NCBI GenBank assembly: GCA_022825235.1
Contig: JAJDYI010000004.1
Location: 124,001 to 188,000, forward strand
Direction of reading: 5' to 3'
From: Alphaproteobacteria bacterium
GTDB taxonomy: Bacteria; Pseudomonadota; Alphaproteobacteria; TMED109
Length of the DNA: 64,000 bases
This document shows, piece after piece, positions 8,581-19,644 of the stretch; the stretch's first letter is position 1, and every line of letters begins with the position of its first letter. The position numbers and the translations under genes were made by a program. The notes below the pieces were generated by a model, which was not told where the DNA came from, did no database searches, and worked only from the letters and a program-made list of their open reading frames with translations.

Positions 8581-8912
8581 GACACCAAATCCCCGGCTCG
8601 GCCATGTTGGCCGCATTCCTAGTTGCCGACGCAGCCATCTGATGCCACACGATCATCGTCCAACATACCCTGAACCACGCGCCACGCTACGTGGCGGGCG
8701 CGTGGCGGCGGGCGCGTAGGATAGGGCATGGAATGCCCACGGCTCGCGCACTTCGCGAGTCGTGTCCCCCCGTCGCCGGACCGTCCTTCCGGCGACATCT
8801 CCTGCGGGGGCGGAGTTCCGTGGCGCGGCCCTCCACGCTCGTGACGTTCGGTTGCCGCTCCGCAGGTGCTGTGGCACGTTTCCACCTGTTGCCGATGTGC
8901 CGCGGGGCGGAA
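8581..8912. other. Intergenic region, divergent metX / nicotinate PRTase
   Basis: A 332-base gap between divergent genes. The frame of the nicotinate phosphoribosyltransferase is open through much of it, but the translated extension (8691-8912) has no family similarity. The gene's own ribosome-binding sequence GGGGCGGAA sits directly before the ATG at 8913. The one clear structure is the inverted repeat at 8675-8705, listed separately. Confidence 0.5.
8675..8705. repeat. Inverted repeat between metX and nicotinate PRTase
   Basis: A perfect 7-base inverted repeat CGCCACG (8680-8686) and CGTGGCG (8690-8696) with a 3-base loop CTA. Outside it CCACG (8675-8679) can pair with CGTGG (8701-8705) across a 4-base bulge. 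It could be an operator for one or both divergent genes, or an RNA hairpin in the metX leader about 95 bases before the start. The function is not known. Confidence 0.45.
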
Positions 8913-10046
8913 ATGTCTGTGTTTGAACACGACGTGGCTCGGCGCACGGATCACTACTTCAAGCTCACGCGCGGGATCGTTCGCGAGTATGGCGATCTCT
9001 CCGTGACATACGCGGTGTTCATGCGCCGACCGGTCCTCTTTTGTCCGCGCCTTGCCGTCGAGTGGCTGGAAGCGGCTGCCGCCGAACGCGGGGTCGAGTT
9101 CGGCATCGAGCTGTGCCACGAAGAAGGCGCCTGGGTGGGGGCGGGGGAACCGCTCCTCTACCTCGAAGGGCCGTTCTCGGCCCTGGTGGACCTCGAGACC
9201 ATCTACCTGCAAAAGCTGGGTCCACCCTCGGTTGCCGCCTACAACGCGTACAGCATGTGCAGCGATCTCCCGAAGGTCGCGTTTCTGGCCATGGATGCGC
9301 GGCACTGCGCCGGCGCCGAAATGCAGGAGCTGATGGTCTACGGCGCTTCGGTGGGGTCGGGACGGGCCCGGCGCGAAGTCAATGCCGTGGGCTTCGTCGG
9401 CACGGCAAATGACGCGACGGCGCCGCTGCTGGACACGGACCGTGGGCGGGGCACCATGCCGCACGCGCTGATCGGATACGCCGGCTCGACGGTTCGGGCG
9501 GCGCAGATGTTTGCGGATCAGTACCCGACGGAGCCGCTGACCGTCTTGGTGGACTACTTCGGCCGGGAGATCACGGATGGCCTCGCGGTCTGCGAGACAT
9601 TTGCCGAACGGGCCCGGAATGGAGAGCTGACACTCCGGGTCGACACCCATGGCGGACGATTCGTCGAGGGTCTCGACACCGCCCGCTCGTACGACATTCT
9701 CGACCGGTGTGCGCCGGCGGCGATCCGTACCTACCGGACCGAGCAAGAACTGCGGTGGCTCGTCGGGACCGGCGTCAGCGCGGCGGCGCTCTGGCATGTC
9801 AGGCTGGCGCTCGACGACGCCGGCTGGAATCGGGTCCGCATCGCGGCGAGTTCGGGTTTCAGTGCCACCAAGTGCAAGGTGATGGCCAGCGCCTCGGTGC
9901 CGGTCGACCTGATCGGCACCGGCTCGTACCTGCCGGACGACTGGTCCGAGACCTATGCCACTGCCGACATCGTCCGGTACGGCAGCGAAGAGCGGGTCAA
10001 GGTCGGACGCGAGTTCCTGCTCCGCAAGCCGGCCCCGACCGCCTGA
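8913..10046 (+). CDS. pncB: Nicotinate phosphoribosyltransferase (short form)
   Basis: Makes nicotinate mononucleotide from nicotinate and PRPP in the NAD salvage pathway. A 377-residue member of the shorter NAPRTase branch found in archaea and some bacteria. It begins MSVFEHDVARRTDHYFKLTR, with the family's DxYKxT-like segment. Later blocks include LEGPFSALVDLETIYLQKLG, TMPHALIGYAG (the catalytic-histidine region), VDTHGGRFVEGL and the phosphate-site segment IAASSGFSATKCK. The start at 8913 has GGGGCGGAA just upstream. The next gene, 12 bases on, is NAD synthetase, so the pair covers the first and last steps from nicotinate to NAD. Symbol assigned by function; the short form is distant from E. 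coli PncB. Confidence 0.85.
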   Translation: MSVFEHDVARRTDHYFKLTRGIVREYGDLSVTYAVFMRRPVLFCPRLAVEWLEAAAAERGVEFGIELCHEEGAWVGAGEPLLYLEGPFSALVDLETIYLQKLGPPSVAAYNAYSMCSDLPKVAFLAMDARHCAGAEMQELMVYGASVGSGRARREVNAVGFVGTANDATAPLLDTDRGRGTMPHALIGYAGSTVRAAQMFADQYPTEPLTVLVDYFGREITDGLAVCETFAERARNGELTLRVDTHGGRFVEGLDTARSYDILDRCAPAAIRTYRTEQELRWLVGTGVSAAALWHVRLALDDAGWNRVRIAASSGFSATKCKVMASASVPVDLIGTGSYLPDDWSETYATADIVRYGSEERVKVGREFLLRKPAPTA

Positions 10047-10058
10047 AGCGCTGCATCG

Positions 10059-11717
10059 GTGGCGACGTTCTCGCTCGCGATGGCCCAGGTCAATCCGACC
10101 GTGGGCGATTTCGCGCACAATTCCCGGCTGATTCTGGACGCCTGGCGGGAGGGTCGGGCAGCCGGCGCCGATCTGGTGGTCCTGCCGGAACTGGTGCTGA
10201 CGGGGTACCCGCCGGAGGACCTCATCACGCGGCCGGCTTTCGTGGCGGCCGCCGGCGAGGCGATCCAGGCGCTGGCCGGCAACATCGACGATACGGGCCC
10301 GGCGGTCGTGCTGGGTGCGCCGGTTGCGCTGGACAACGGCGCAGCCGGAAACGCTGCGCTCCTGCTCCACGGCGGTACGGTGCGGGCGCAGCGCCTGAAG
10401 CACCACCTGCCCAACTACGGCGTCTTCGACGAGGCGCGGGTGTTTCGTCCGGGTCCGCCGTCAGGCCCGGTGGCGTTCCGCGGCGTGCGCCTGGGGCTGA
10501 TGGTGTGCGAGGACATGTGGTTTCCGGACATCGCGGAAACCCACCAGGAATCGGGGGCGGATCTGCTCGTCGTGATCAATGGATCGCCGTTCGATGCCCG
10601 CAAGGGCGACCAGCGCCTGGCCCACGCGGTCGCCCGCGTGACGGAGACTCGCCTGCCGCTGGCATACGTCAACCAGGTGGGCGGGCAGGACGAGCTGGCG
10701 TTCGACGGGGCATCGTTCGTGCTGACCGGGGATGCGCGGCTGGTCGCGCAGGCCCCTTCATGGCGCCCGGATTTGACGGTCACACGCTGGCGGCGCGGCG
10801 CTGATGATCACTGGGAACCCGAGGCCGGGACCCTCCAGCCCGTGCCCGTGGGCCCGGAGGCGATCTGGCGGGCACTGGTGACCGGGCTTCGCGATTACGT
10901 GCAGAAGAACAGGTTCCCCGGCGTCGTGCTCGGCCTGTCGGGCGGGATCGATTCGGCATTATCGGCGGCCGTGGCGGTCGACGCGCTGGGCGCCGAGCGC
11001 GTGGTCGGCGTGCGCATGCCGTCGGCGTACTCGTCAGCCGGCAGCCTGGACGACGCGGCCGCGAGCGCGGATCTGCTGGGCATTCATCTCGAGACCGTTC
11101 CGATCGCAGGGGCGGTGAAGGTTCTCGGGGACCTGCTCGAGGAGCCGTTCGCTGGACGGGAACCCGATACCACGGAGGAAAACCTGCAGGCGCGGCTCCG
11201 TGGCACCATCCTGATGGCGTTCTCCAACAAGTTCGGGCACATGCTGCTGACCACCGGCAACAAGAGTGAGATGTCGGTTGGCTATGCCACCCTGTACGGG
11301 GACATGAACGGCGGTTTCTCGGTGCTCAAGGACGTCTACAAGACCACCGCCTACGCGCTCGCGCGATGGCGGAACGACCACAGCGCGCCGGAGCTGCTGG
11401 GCCCCGCGGGGCCGGCCATCCCGGAAGCCAGCATCACCAAGCCGCCGTCGGCGGAGCTCCGCCCCGACCAGACCGACCAGGACTCGCTGCCGCCTTACGA
11501 CGTGCTGGACGCGGTGCTCGAACGGCTGGTCGAGGACGAGGAGTCGGTGGCCGAGGTCGTCGCGGCCGGGTTCGATCCCGCACTGGTCAAACGTGTCCGG
11601 AGCATGCTGCTCCGCGCCGAGTACAAGCGGCGGCAGGCGCCCCCCGGGGTTCGAATCACGACGCGCGCGTTCGGCCGGGACCGGCGCTACCCGATCACGA
11701 ACCGCTTCGCCGACTAG
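10059..11717 (+). CDS. nadE: Glutamine-hydrolysing NAD+ synthetase NadE
   Basis: Two-domain enzyme of 552 residues that converts nicotinate adenine dinucleotide to NAD with ATP, using ammonia from glutamine. The N-terminal nitrilase-like domain shows the Glu-Lys-Cys triad: Glu44 in LPELVLTGYPPEDL, Lys114 in LKHHLPNYGVFDE and Cys150 in MVCEDMWFPD. The C-terminal ATP-pyrophosphatase domain has GLSGGIDSAL near 291 and the ATP/NaAD-binding blocks TTGNKSEMSVGYATLYGD and KPPSAELRPDQTDQDSLPPY. The start is a GTG, 12 bases after the upstream nicotinate phosphoribosyltransferase. cysS follows 14 bases downstream. Confidence 0.96.
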   Translation: MATFSLAMAQVNPTVGDFAHNSRLILDAWREGRAAGADLVVLPELVLTGYPPEDLITRPAFVAAAGEAIQALAGNIDDTGPAVVLGAPVALDNGAAGNAALLLHGGTVRAQRLKHHLPNYGVFDEARVFRPGPPSGPVAFRGVRLGLMVCEDMWFPDIAETHQESGADLLVVINGSPFDARKGDQRLAHAVARVTETRLPLAYVNQVGGQDELAFDGASFVLTGDARLVAQAPSWRPDLTVTRWRRGADDHWEPEAGTLQPVPVGPEAIWRALVTGLRDYVQKNRFPGVVLGLSGGIDSALSAAVAVDALGAERVVGVRMPSAYSSAGSLDDAAASADLLGIHLETVPIAGAVKVLGDLLEEPFAGREPDTTEENLQARLRGTILMAFSNKFGHMLLTTGNKSEMSVGYATLYGDMNGGFSVLKDVYKTTAYALARWRNDHSAPELLGPAGPAIPEASITKPPSAELRPDQTDQDSLPPYDVLDAVLERLVEDEESVAEVVAAGFDPALVKRVRSMLLRAEYKRRQAPPGVRITTRAFGRDRRYPITNRFAD

Positions 11718-11731
11718 CGCTGCGCGGACCC

Positions 11732-13044
<1,313 letters not shown>

Positions 13045-13048
<4 letters not shown>

Positions 13049-13785
13049 CCGAAATCCGCCCGCCCGCGGTGGTGCTGGTGCGTTCGCAGCTACCGGAGAA
13101 CGTGGGCATGGCGATCCGGGCCATGGCCAACTTCGGCCTCGGCGAACTGCGATTGGCGGGGCCGCGACATGCCTGGCCCGACCCTGCGGCAACGGCGTCG
13201 TCGTCGGGGGCGATGGAACGGGCCGCGCTGACGGTCGACGTGTACCCCGATCTGCCGACCGCGGTCCGCGACCTCCAGGCGGTGCACGCGCTGACGGCGC
13301 GCCCCCGCGCGCTGGCGCGGGAGACGCTGGACCCGGCCGGGTCCGCGGCCCGCCTGCGCGTGGCGGCCACGAGAGGCGAGCGCACGGGCTTGGTCTTCGG
13401 TCCGGAAAACGCGGGCCTCGCCAACGACGAGCTCGGGGCGGCGGACACGATCGTCTCCATTCCGGCGTCCGATTTCCGCTCGCTGAATCTCGCCATGTCG
13501 GTATTGCTCATGGGATACGAGTGGCACCGGAGCGGGCATGCCCGCGGATTGCCGCCCGGCTCCTCGCTGGCGCCGCCGGCCGCCCGGGAGGATCTCGAGT
13601 TCTTCCTGCAGCGCCTGCTCGCGATGCTGAGCGAGTCCGGATTCCTGTACCCGCCGGAGAAGGCACCGCGCATGGCCGCGAGTGTGCGCGCCATCTTCAC
13701 GCGGAACCGTCTGAGCGATCAGGAACTGCGTACTCTCCACGGAATCCTGAGTTCCTTGCGGCCCTCGCGGGGCGATCCGGTTTGA
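13045..13785 (+). CDS. trmJ: TrmJ-type RNA 2'-O-methyltransferase (SpoU/TrmH family)
   Basis: SPOUT-class enzyme of 246 residues expected to methylate the 2'-O of nucleotide 32 in some tRNAs. It has motif 1 VLVRSQLPENVGMAIRAMANFG, motif 2 GLVFGPENAGLANDEL and motif 3 SDFRSLNLAMSVLLMGYEW, which together build the trefoil-knot SAM site. The roughly 80-residue C-terminal extension (REDLEFFLQRLLAMLSESGF) is typical of TrmJ and not of TrmL. The GTG start overlaps the cysS stop. The rpsD gene follows 102 bases downstream. Confidence 0.88.
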
Positions 13786-13887
13786 CAGCGGCGCACCGGC
13801 GCGTATGGTGCGCGCTGCGTACGACTCGGGTCGGGACGCGTCCTTCGCCGCACTTTCGGAGGCCGGGCGGGATCAGCCCGGCTGAGC

Positions 13888-14505
13888 ATGAGCAAGCGCA
13901 AGCATCCGCATCACAAGATTGACCGCCGCCTCCGCTGCAATCTTTGGGGGCGCCCCAAGAGCCCCGTGAACAAGCGTGACTACGGGCCCGGCGAGCACGG
14001 TCGGCGTCGCAAGAGCAAGCCGTCCAACTTCGCCGAGCAGCTGATGGCCAAGCAGCAGCTCAAGGGGTACTACGGCAATATTTCCGAGCGCCAGTTCCGT
14101 CGCTACTACCGGAGGGCGACTCAGATGCGCGGCGACACCGGCGAACAGCTGATCGGCCTGCTGGAAAGCCGCCTCGATGCGATCGTGTATCGGCTCAATT
14201 TCGTTCCGACCGTCTTTGCCGCGCGGCAGGTGATCAACCACGGGCATATTGCTGTCAACGGCAAGCGCGTGACGATCCCGAGCTATTTGTGCCGGGAAGG
14301 GGATGTCGTGTCGATCCGGGAACGGTCCCGCCAGCACCCGCTGATGCTGGAATCGATCCAGGACCCGGAACGGGACCTGCCGGACTACATCGGGTTTGAC
14401 GAGAAGGCGCTGGCAGGAACCTACGCCCGCGTCCCCAAGCTCGACGACGTGCCGTACCCCGTCCGCATGAACCCGCAGCTGGTCATCGAGTACTACTCCC
14501 GCTGA
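13888..14505 (+). CDS. rpsD: 30S ribosomal protein S4
   Basis: Primary 16S rRNA-binding protein needed for early 30S assembly. The 205 residues begin [20 protein letters not shown] and contain [19 protein letters not shown] and the S4 RNA-binding domain ([20 protein letters not shown], then [17 protein letters not shown]). It lacks the zinc-cysteine pairs of C+ S4 proteins, having only Cys17 in that region, which is usual in alphaproteobacteria. It is a single gene away from the S10/alpha operons, as is common in this class. The closest upstream genes are cysS and trmJ. Confidence 0.97.
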   Translation: MSKRKHPHHKIDRRLRCNLWGRPKSPVNKRDYGPGEHGRRRKSKPSNFAEQLMAKQQLKGYYGNISERQFRRYYRRATQMRGDTGEQLIGLLESRLDAIVYRLNFVPTVFAARQVINHGHIAVNGKRVTIPSYLCREGDVVSIRERSRQHPLMLESIQDPERDLPDYIGFDEKALAGTYARVPKLDDVPYPVRMNPQLVIEYYSR

Positions 14506-14923
14506 GCCGGAGGGCCCGTTGGGGCGCTGGCCGGACCCGCTGCCAACCAGCCAGCGTCATGTTTCCTGCCTGCCCGCGGAAGTGCCGGGCGGGCCGCGCA
14601 TGCTGCTGGATCATCCGGTGCCGCAGTCGGGTTTCAGCGTCGCGCCAGCCACCGAAGCTCCGACAGTCCGGACCGGGGCGGGCCGTCCTTCGCACGTGCC
14701 CCCCCTGCGGCGGTACGCGTCGACCGGGGTGCGTTTCAGCGACGGCACGGTCCGCGACGGTGGCCGGCCGGGTTGTCAGGATGCGTCCAGGTGGTCGGCA
14801 TCCCTCTTTGTGAAGTTGATCTTTCGAGTGCCGGAGTCGGGCCGGCCCAGCGCGGCGCGGCCAGGCCCGCGACCGCTGTCACCGGGTCTCGGCTACCAGT
14901 GACAGCTGGAAAGGCGCGTGGGG
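14506..14923. other. Gene-free region between convergent rpsD and grxD
   Basis: A 418-base stretch with no convincing gene. Short open frames here (for example 14519-14902) have arginine-, proline- and serine-rich translations typical of chance frames in GC-rich DNA. I found no tRNA-like T-arm. A GC-rich stem just after rpsD is listed separately. Confidence 0.5.
14523..14558 (+). terminator. Possible terminator hairpin after rpsD
   Basis: GGCGCTGG (14523-14530) can pair with CCAGCGTC (14551-14558), giving an 8-base-pair stem with one G-T pair and a 20-base loop, 18 bases after the rpsD stop. The following ATGTTTCC is only mildly T-rich, so it is a weak candidate for intrinsic termination. 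Confidence 0.3.
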
Positions 14924-15268
14924 TCAGCTCGCGGGCGCGCCGCCCTTGGTGGTGACGTGATCCTTCAACTCGTTGCTTTCATACATTTCCCGAACGATGT
15001 CACAGCCACCGACGAACTCGCCCTTGACGTAGAGTTGCGGGATGGTCGGCCAGTTCGTGAACTCCTTGATTCCTTCCCGGAGGCTGGAGTCGGCCAGCAC
15101 GTCGATCCCCTTGAAGGGGATTTCCAGGTGGTTGAGGATCTGCACCACCATCGCCGAGAAGCCACACTGCGGGAATACCGGCGTTCCTTTCATGAAAAGC
15201 ACGACATCGTTGGCGTCGATTTCGGCCTGGATCTTCCCGTGAACCGGGTTTGCGATGTCACTGTCCAT
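14924..15268 (-). CDS. grxD: Monothiol glutaredoxin, Grx4 family
   Basis: A 114-residue CGFS-type glutaredoxin. The active-site motif is QCGFS with Cys35, followed by [20 protein letters not shown] (glutathione-binding TVP-like and GG segments). Family members bind a glutathione-ligated [2Fe-2S] cluster, usually as heterodimers with BolA, and serve in iron-sulfur delivery and iron sensing. The bolA gene lies just upstream with a 23-base gap, so the two partner proteins are made from one transcript at the end of the purine operon. The start is an ATG preceded by GGAGGAG. Confidence 0.95.
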   Translation of the reverse strand: MDSDIANPVHGKIQAEIDANDVVLFMKGTPVFPQCGFSAMVVQILNHLEIPFKGIDVLADSSLREGIKEFTNWPTIPQLYVKGEFVGGCDIVREMYESNELKDHVTTKGGAPAS

Positions 15269-15291
15269 CGAATGCTCCTCCAGAGGTAAGG

Positions 15292-15531
15292 TCAGACGTC
15301 GTCGGGCGGAGCGGTCTGGAGCGCAAGCGCGTGCAGCACCCCTCCCATCCGGCCTTGCAGGGCACCATAGACCATTTGGTGCTGTTCAACCCGGGATTTG
15401 CCCCGGAAGGCCTCGGAGACCACGTGCGCGGCGTAGTGGTCGCCGTCGCCGCGTAGATCTTCGATCGTGATCCTGGCGTCCGGCAGCGCGGCCCGGATCA
15501 GCGACTCGATTTCCTGGGCGTCCATCGCCAT
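15292..15531 (-). CDS. bolA: BolA family protein
   Basis: A 79-residue BolA-like protein, a small class II KH-fold partner of CGFS glutaredoxins. Conserved blocks are [39 protein letters not shown] with the conserved His/Ser region, and [22 protein letters not shown]. The start ATG (15531) shares one base with the purL stop (TAATG), so bolA is translationally coupled to purL. A later in-frame ATG at 15525 is also possible. The grxD gene follows. The purL-bolA-grxD order is common in alphaproteobacteria and probably links Fe-S handling to the Fe-S-dependent purine pathway (inference). Confidence 0.93.
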   Translation of the reverse strand: MAMDAQEIESLIRAALPDARITIEDLRGDGDHYAAHVVSEAFRGKSRVEQHQMVYGALQGRMGGVLHALALQTAPPDDV

Positions 15532-17732
15532 TAGCCGGTCTCCTTGGTAGTTCCATCCATGTACGACGGAAACCATCCTGCGTGCCGACGCCGAAGTGTG
15601 TCAACTGTCACGCTGCCGAGCGGCTCCAGGCGCAGTTTGGTGCCGCCGAAACGGCCGAGCATCCGGGCCGGGATTCCGGCGGCGGATGCGGTCCTCAGGA
15701 CGCCGTCTACCTGGTCGGGCTGCACGGCCAGCAGATACCGCGCCTGGTCCTCGGCGAAATAGAAGCACGCCGGCGACATCGTCGGGTCCGGCGGTTCCAC
15801 GGATGCGCCGACCCCGGAGGCCATGCACATTTCCGCGAGGGCGACGGCCAGCCCGCCGTCCGAGACATCGTGGCAGGCGTCGGCGAGGCCACCGGCGATC
15901 TGCGCACGGATCCACTCACCGTGCCGGAGTTCGGCGTCGAGGTCGACGGGGGGCGGGGCGCCGCCGGTCAGGCCGTGTAGCTCACGTGCATACAGCGAAC
16001 ATGACAGGTGGCCTTCGGTGTCGCCGATCAGGAGGGCCGCGGTGCCCGGCGACGGCGAGATCCTCCCCCGGTGCGCGACCTGGTCCACGAGTCCGACGGC
16101 GCCGACCTGGGGGGTCGGCGGGATCGGGCAGCCATCGGTTTCGTTGTAGAAGGACACATTGCCCGACACGACCGGCATGTTCAGCGCGCGGCAGGCTTCC
16201 CCGAGGCCCTGGACCGCTGCCTTGAATGTTCCCATGACGGCCGGGTCCTCCGGACTGCCGAAGTTGAGGCAGTCCGTGACGGCGAGTGGGCGCGCGCCGG
16301 CGGCCGTGAGATTGCGGAACGATTCGGCGACCGCCTGAACCGCCCCGAGTCGGGGATTCGCCTCGCAGTACCGCGGGGTGCAGTCGGCCGTAAGGGCCAG
16401 CGCTCGATCGGTGCCATGGATGCGCACGACCGCGGCATCCGAGCCCGGTGGCGTGACCGTGTCGCCCATCACGCCGTGGTCGTACTGTTCCCAGATCCAT
16501 GTGCGCGATGACAGGTTGGGAGAGCCGATCAGGGCCAGAAGACTGTCGATGCCAGTGTCCCGGTCGGGGACCGCAACCGGAGGCGGTGGCGGCGGGTCGG
16601 CAACCGGCCGCTCGTAGATCAGCCCCTCTGCCAAGGGTCCGATCGGCAGGTCGGCCACCGAGGTGCCGCGCATGACGAGTTCCAGGCGGCCCGTATCGGT
16701 GACCTGGCCGATCACGACGGCTTCGAGTCCCCACTTCCGGAACACGGCGGCGGCATCTGCTTCGGCTCCCGGTCGCAAGGTCATGAGCATCCGCTCCTGG
16801 CTTTCCGACAGCATGAGCTCGAGTGGAGACATGGCCGCATCGCGCACGGGTACACGTTCGAGGTGAAGGTGGATCCCGGCCTCGGCACGCGCCGCCATTT
16901 CCACCGATGAGGAGGTCAGGCCGGCAGCTCCCATGTCCTGGATGCCGATGACGGCGCCCGTGGCCATCAGCTCGAGACAGGCTTCGAGCAGCAGCTTCTC
17001 CATGAACGGGTCGCCGATCTGGACGGTGGGCCGGCGGGATTCGGCGCCGTCCGAGAAACCGGCGGAGGCCATGCTGGCGCCGTGGATTCCGTCGCGCCCG
17101 GTTCGGGCTCCCACGTAGAGCACGGGATTGCCGGGACGGCCGGCGTTGGCCAGGAAGATTCGGTCTTGCCGGACCAGTCCCACGGCCATGGCGTTCACGA
17201 GGATGTTGCCGTTGTAGCCGGCATCGAAGGTGCACTCGCCGCCGACGGTCGGAATGCCCATGCAGTTCCCGTAGCCGCCGATGCCGCCGACCACGCCGCC
17301 TACCAGATGGCGCGTCTTCGGGTGTTCCGGGGCGCCGAAACGCAGGCTGTTGAGGATCGCCACGGGCCGCGCGCCCATCGTGAAGACATCCCGCAGGATT
17401 CCGCCGACCCCCGTCGCGGCTCCCTGGTAGGGCTCGATGAACGACGGGTGGTTGTGGCTTTCCATCTTGAACGCGACGGCCCAGCCGTCGCCCACGTCGA
17501 TGACGCCTGCGTTCTCGCCTGGACCGTGCACCACGTGCACACCGGACGACGGAAGGGTGCGGAGCCACCGCCGGGACGACTTGTAGGAGCAGTGTTCGTT
17601 CCACATGGCCGAGAACACGCCAAGCTCGGTCGGGTTGGGTGAACGCCCGAGGTGGCCGAGAATTTGCCGGTACTCGTCCCCGGAAAGGCCGAGCCGGATA
17701 GCGTCGTCCGCGGTGGTCACGGCGGCGCTCAC
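15531..17732 (-). CDS. purL: FGAM synthetase, small PurL subunit-type
   Basis: ATP-dependent formylglycinamidine ribonucleotide synthetase, 733 residues, the form that works with separate PurS and PurQ. Seen are [15 protein letters not shown] (N-terminal), [20 protein letters not shown], the substrate-binding block [31 protein letters not shown] and the C-terminal [15 protein letters not shown]. The GTG start at 17732 overlaps the purQ stop (GTGA). The frame is open for another 216 codons upstream, but that region is out-of-frame purQ and is not part of the protein. It ends in a TAATG overlap with bolA. Confidence 0.96.
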   Translation of the reverse strand: MSAAVTTADDAIRLGLSGDEYRQILGHLGRSPNPTELGVFSAMWNEHCSYKSSRRWLRTLPSSGVHVVHGPGENAGVIDVGDGWAVAFKMESHNHPSFIEPYQGAATGVGGILRDVFTMGARPVAILNSLRFGAPEHPKTRHLVGGVVGGIGGYGNCMGIPTVGGECTFDAGYNGNILVNAMAVGLVRQDRIFLANAGRPGNPVLYVGARTGRDGIHGASMASAGFSDGAESRRPTVQIGDPFMEKLLLEACLELMATGAVIGIQDMGAAGLTSSSVEMAARAEAGIHLHLERVPVRDAAMSPLELMLSESQERMLMTLRPGAEADAAAVFRKWGLEAVVIGQVTDTGRLELVMRGTSVADLPIGPLAEGLIYERPVADPPPPPPVAVPDRDTGIDSLLALIGSPNLSSRTWIWEQYDHGVMGDTVTPPGSDAAVVRIHGTDRALALTADCTPRYCEANPRLGAVQAVAESFRNLTAAGARPLAVTDCLNFGSPEDPAVMGTFKAAVQGLGEACRALNMPVVSGNVSFYNETDGCPIPPTPQVGAVGLVDQVAHRGRISPSPGTAALLIGDTEGHLSCSLYARELHGLTGGAPPPVDLDAELRHGEWIRAQIAGGLADACHDVSDGGLAVALAEMCMASGVGASVEPPDPTMSPACFYFAEDQARYLLAVQPDQVDGVLRTASAAGIPARMLGRFGGTKLRLEPLGSVTVDTLRRRHAGWFPSYMDGTTKETG

Positions 17733-18415
17733 GCCAAGGCGTCCGCGAGGGCGGTGAAGAATCTGTAGCCGTCCGATCCGCCGAGCTCGGCCCCGATGAC
17801 GCGTTCCGGGTGCGGCATCAGGCCAAATATCCGGCGGCTGGTGTTGGTGATCGCTGCGATCCCGGCGGCGGAGCCGTTGGGATTCGCGGCCTCGGTCGCG
17901 CGGCCCGCCTCGTCGACGTACCGGAGCGCGACCCGTCCATCGCCTTCCAGCCGAGCCACCGTCTCCCTGTCCGCCTGGTAGTTTCCCTCCATGTGGGCCA
18001 CCGGGAAGCGAACGCGTTCGCCCGGCGTGAAAGCGGCCAGGAACGGGGTGTGGCCGTCGACGCGGAGGTCGACGGGCCGACAGACGAACCGGAGCCCTGC
18101 GTTCCGGACCAGCGCCCCCGGCAGCAGCCCCGTCTCCGTGAGAATCTGGAACCCGTTGCAGATGCCAAGTACGGCCGTGCCCCGCTCTGCGGCCTCGTGG
18201 ACCGAGCGCATGATGGGTGAATGGGCAGCGATCGCGCCGGCGCGCAGGTAGTCGCCGTAGGAGAACCCGCCCGGCAGGACGACCAGGTCGCATGCGGGCA
18301 GGTTGGTGGCGCCGTGCCAGACGAGGCCGGGGGCACGCCCGGTACAGCGGGCAAGGGCCACGGCGACGTCCCGGTCGCAATTCGAACCGGGGAACACCAC
18401 GACGACCGTTCTCAT
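17729..18415 (-). CDS. purQ: FGAM synthetase glutaminase subunit PurQ
   Basis: Class I glutamine amidotransferase, 228 residues, giving ammonia to PurL. It has [35 protein letters not shown], the nucleophile elbow GICNGFQIL (the cysteine) and the His/Glu pair in GLMPHPERV. The ATG overlaps the purS stop (ATGA, 18412-18415) and its TGA overlaps the purL GTG, so the three subunits are coupled in the order purS, purQ, purL and likely made in matched amounts. Confidence 0.96.
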   Translation of the reverse strand: MRTVVVVFPGSNCDRDVAVALARCTGRAPGLVWHGATNLPACDLVVLPGGFSYGDYLRAGAIAAHSPIMRSVHEAAERGTAVLGICNGFQILTETGLLPGALVRNAGLRFVCRPVDLRVDGHTPFLAAFTPGERVRFPVAHMEGNYQADRETVARLEGDGRVALRYVDEAGRATEAANPNGSAAGIAAITNTSRRIFGLMPHPERVIGAELGGSDGYRFFTALADALA

Positions 18416-18654
18416 GCGTCGGGAATGCTGACGCGGTAGTCCTCGATCACCGGATTGGCCAGAAGCTCTTCGCACATGCTGGCAAGGCGCGCGCGGGCAT
18501 CGTCGCGGCTGCCGTCCAGGGTGATCTCGAAGAACTTGCCCTGCCGGACTTCGGAGACCTCTCCGAAACCGAGAGTCCGCAGCGCGGACTCGACGGCTTT
18601 CCCTTGCGGATCGAGTACATCCTTCTTCAGGACGACATGGACGATGGCCTTCAT
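18412..18654 (-). CDS. purS: FGAM synthetase subunit PurS
   Basis: An 80-residue PurS, the small subunit that bridges PurL and PurQ and helps channel ammonia. It opens [20 protein letters not shown] and continues [20 protein letters not shown], both typical. The ATG overlaps the purC stop (ATGA, 18651-18654) and the stop overlaps purQ. Confidence 0.95.
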   Translation of the reverse strand: MKAIVHVVLKKDVLDPQGKAVESALRTLGFGEVSEVRQGKFFEITLDGSRDDARARLASMCEELLANPVIEDYRVSIPDA

Positions 18655-19406
18655 GCGTTCGCTTCCGCACGGTCGGACTTGGGCAGCACGCCGAGGCGGC
18701 GCGCGACTTCCTGGTAGGCCTCCTCGATCTTCCCGAGATCGCGACGAAAGCGATCCTTGTCCAGCTTGTCGTCGGTCTCGAGATCCCACAGGCGCGAGGT
18801 GTCGGGGCTGATTTCATCGGCCAGCAGGATGTGCATGCCCTCGTCGCTGAAGTGGCGACCAAACTCGAACTTGATGTCGATCAGCCGGATGTTGATGGCG
18901 TGGAACAGGCCGGAGAGATAGTCGTTGATGCGCAGCGCGTAACCGAACATTTCATCGAGTTCGTCTTCGGCGGCCCAGCCGAATGCCAGAATGTGCTCGT
19001 CCAGCACCAGCGGATCGTTGAGTTCGTCGTTTTTGAAGTACCACTCGATCAGCGGCCGGGGCAGGGGGGTGCCCTCCTTGATGTCGAGCCGCTTGCTCAG
19101 GCTGCCGGCGGCAACGTTTCGAACCACCACTTCGACGGGGATGATCTCGACCTCGCGCACCAGTTGCTCGCGCATGTTGAGCGGCCGGAGGAAGTGGGTC
19201 GGGATGTCCATTTCGCCTAGCCGCATCATCAGGTGGGCCGAGATGCGGTTGTTGATGACACCCTTGCCGCTGATGGTGCCGCGCTTCTGATTGTTGAATG
19301 CCGTCGCGTCGTCCTTGAAGTGCTGGACGAGCGTGCCGGGTTCAGGGCCTTCGAACAATGCTTTGGCCTTGCCCTCGTAGACCAGACGACGGCGCTGTCT
19401 GGACAT
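18651..19406 (-). CDS. purC: SAICAR synthetase
   Basis: Phosphoribosylaminoimidazole-succinocarboxamide synthase, 251 residues: joins CAIR and aspartate with ATP in purine synthesis. It has the N-terminal [15 protein letters not shown] (P-loop-like YxGKAK), [35 protein letters not shown] and [11 protein letters not shown]. It is first in the minus-strand operon purC-purS-purQ-purL-bolA-grxD; each of the first four junctions overlaps by 4 bases, or by one base at bolA. The 238-base divergent region to the ABC transporter must hold its promoter; no PurR-like site could be recognised by eye. Confidence 0.96.
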   Translation of the reverse strand: MSRQRRRLVYEGKAKALFEGPEPGTLVQHFKDDATAFNNQKRGTISGKGVINNRISAHLMMRLGEMDIPTHFLRPLNMREQLVREVEIIPVEVVVRNVAAGSLSKRLDIKEGTPLPRPLIEWYFKNDELNDPLVLDEHILAFGWAAEDELDEMFGYALRINDYLSGLFHAINIRLIDIKFEFGRHFSDEGMHILLADEISPDTSRLWDLETDDKLDKDRFRRDLGKIEEAYQEVARRLGVLPKSDRAEANA

Positions 19407-19644
19407 GGATCAGGGCTCCCAGCACGGGCGGGCCTGCTGCTCAGCCCGCGCTCCGCTTCACGGTGTCTATAGCCCTCCGGTGTCGCCGGGGCAAGCACGG
19501 AGAGGGGGGTGCCACGCCGCCGATCGCGTGCTCCTGGAGTACTGTTGCGCTCCGGGTCGGCGCCGGCTTCCGGCGACCGGACGGCCGGCACAGCGGGCGT
19601 GCGTCGCCTGGTCTGGGCAGCTCCCGCAACGAGAGGAAAGCGTC

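Noticed and set aside
8581-8700. SAM-II-type riboswitch before metX
   Set aside because: The reverse-strand leader lacks the conserved TAAA and pseudoknot elements; the similarity was limited to short GTGG/GCTGC stretches.
11640-11665. tRNA-like T-arm GGTTCGAATC
   Set aside because: It is coding sequence of nadE near its C-terminus with no surrounding cloverleaf.
11366-11731. N-terminal extension of cysS across nadE
   Set aside because: The in-frame extension overlaps nadE out of frame; the family N-terminus begins at the GTG at 11732.
14519-14902. 127-codon ORF after rpsD
   Set aside because: Pro/Arg/Ser-rich chance frame with no ribosome-binding site or motif.
17733-18380. N-terminal extension of purL across purQ
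   Set aside because: It overlaps purQ in another frame; the family start is the GTG at 17732.
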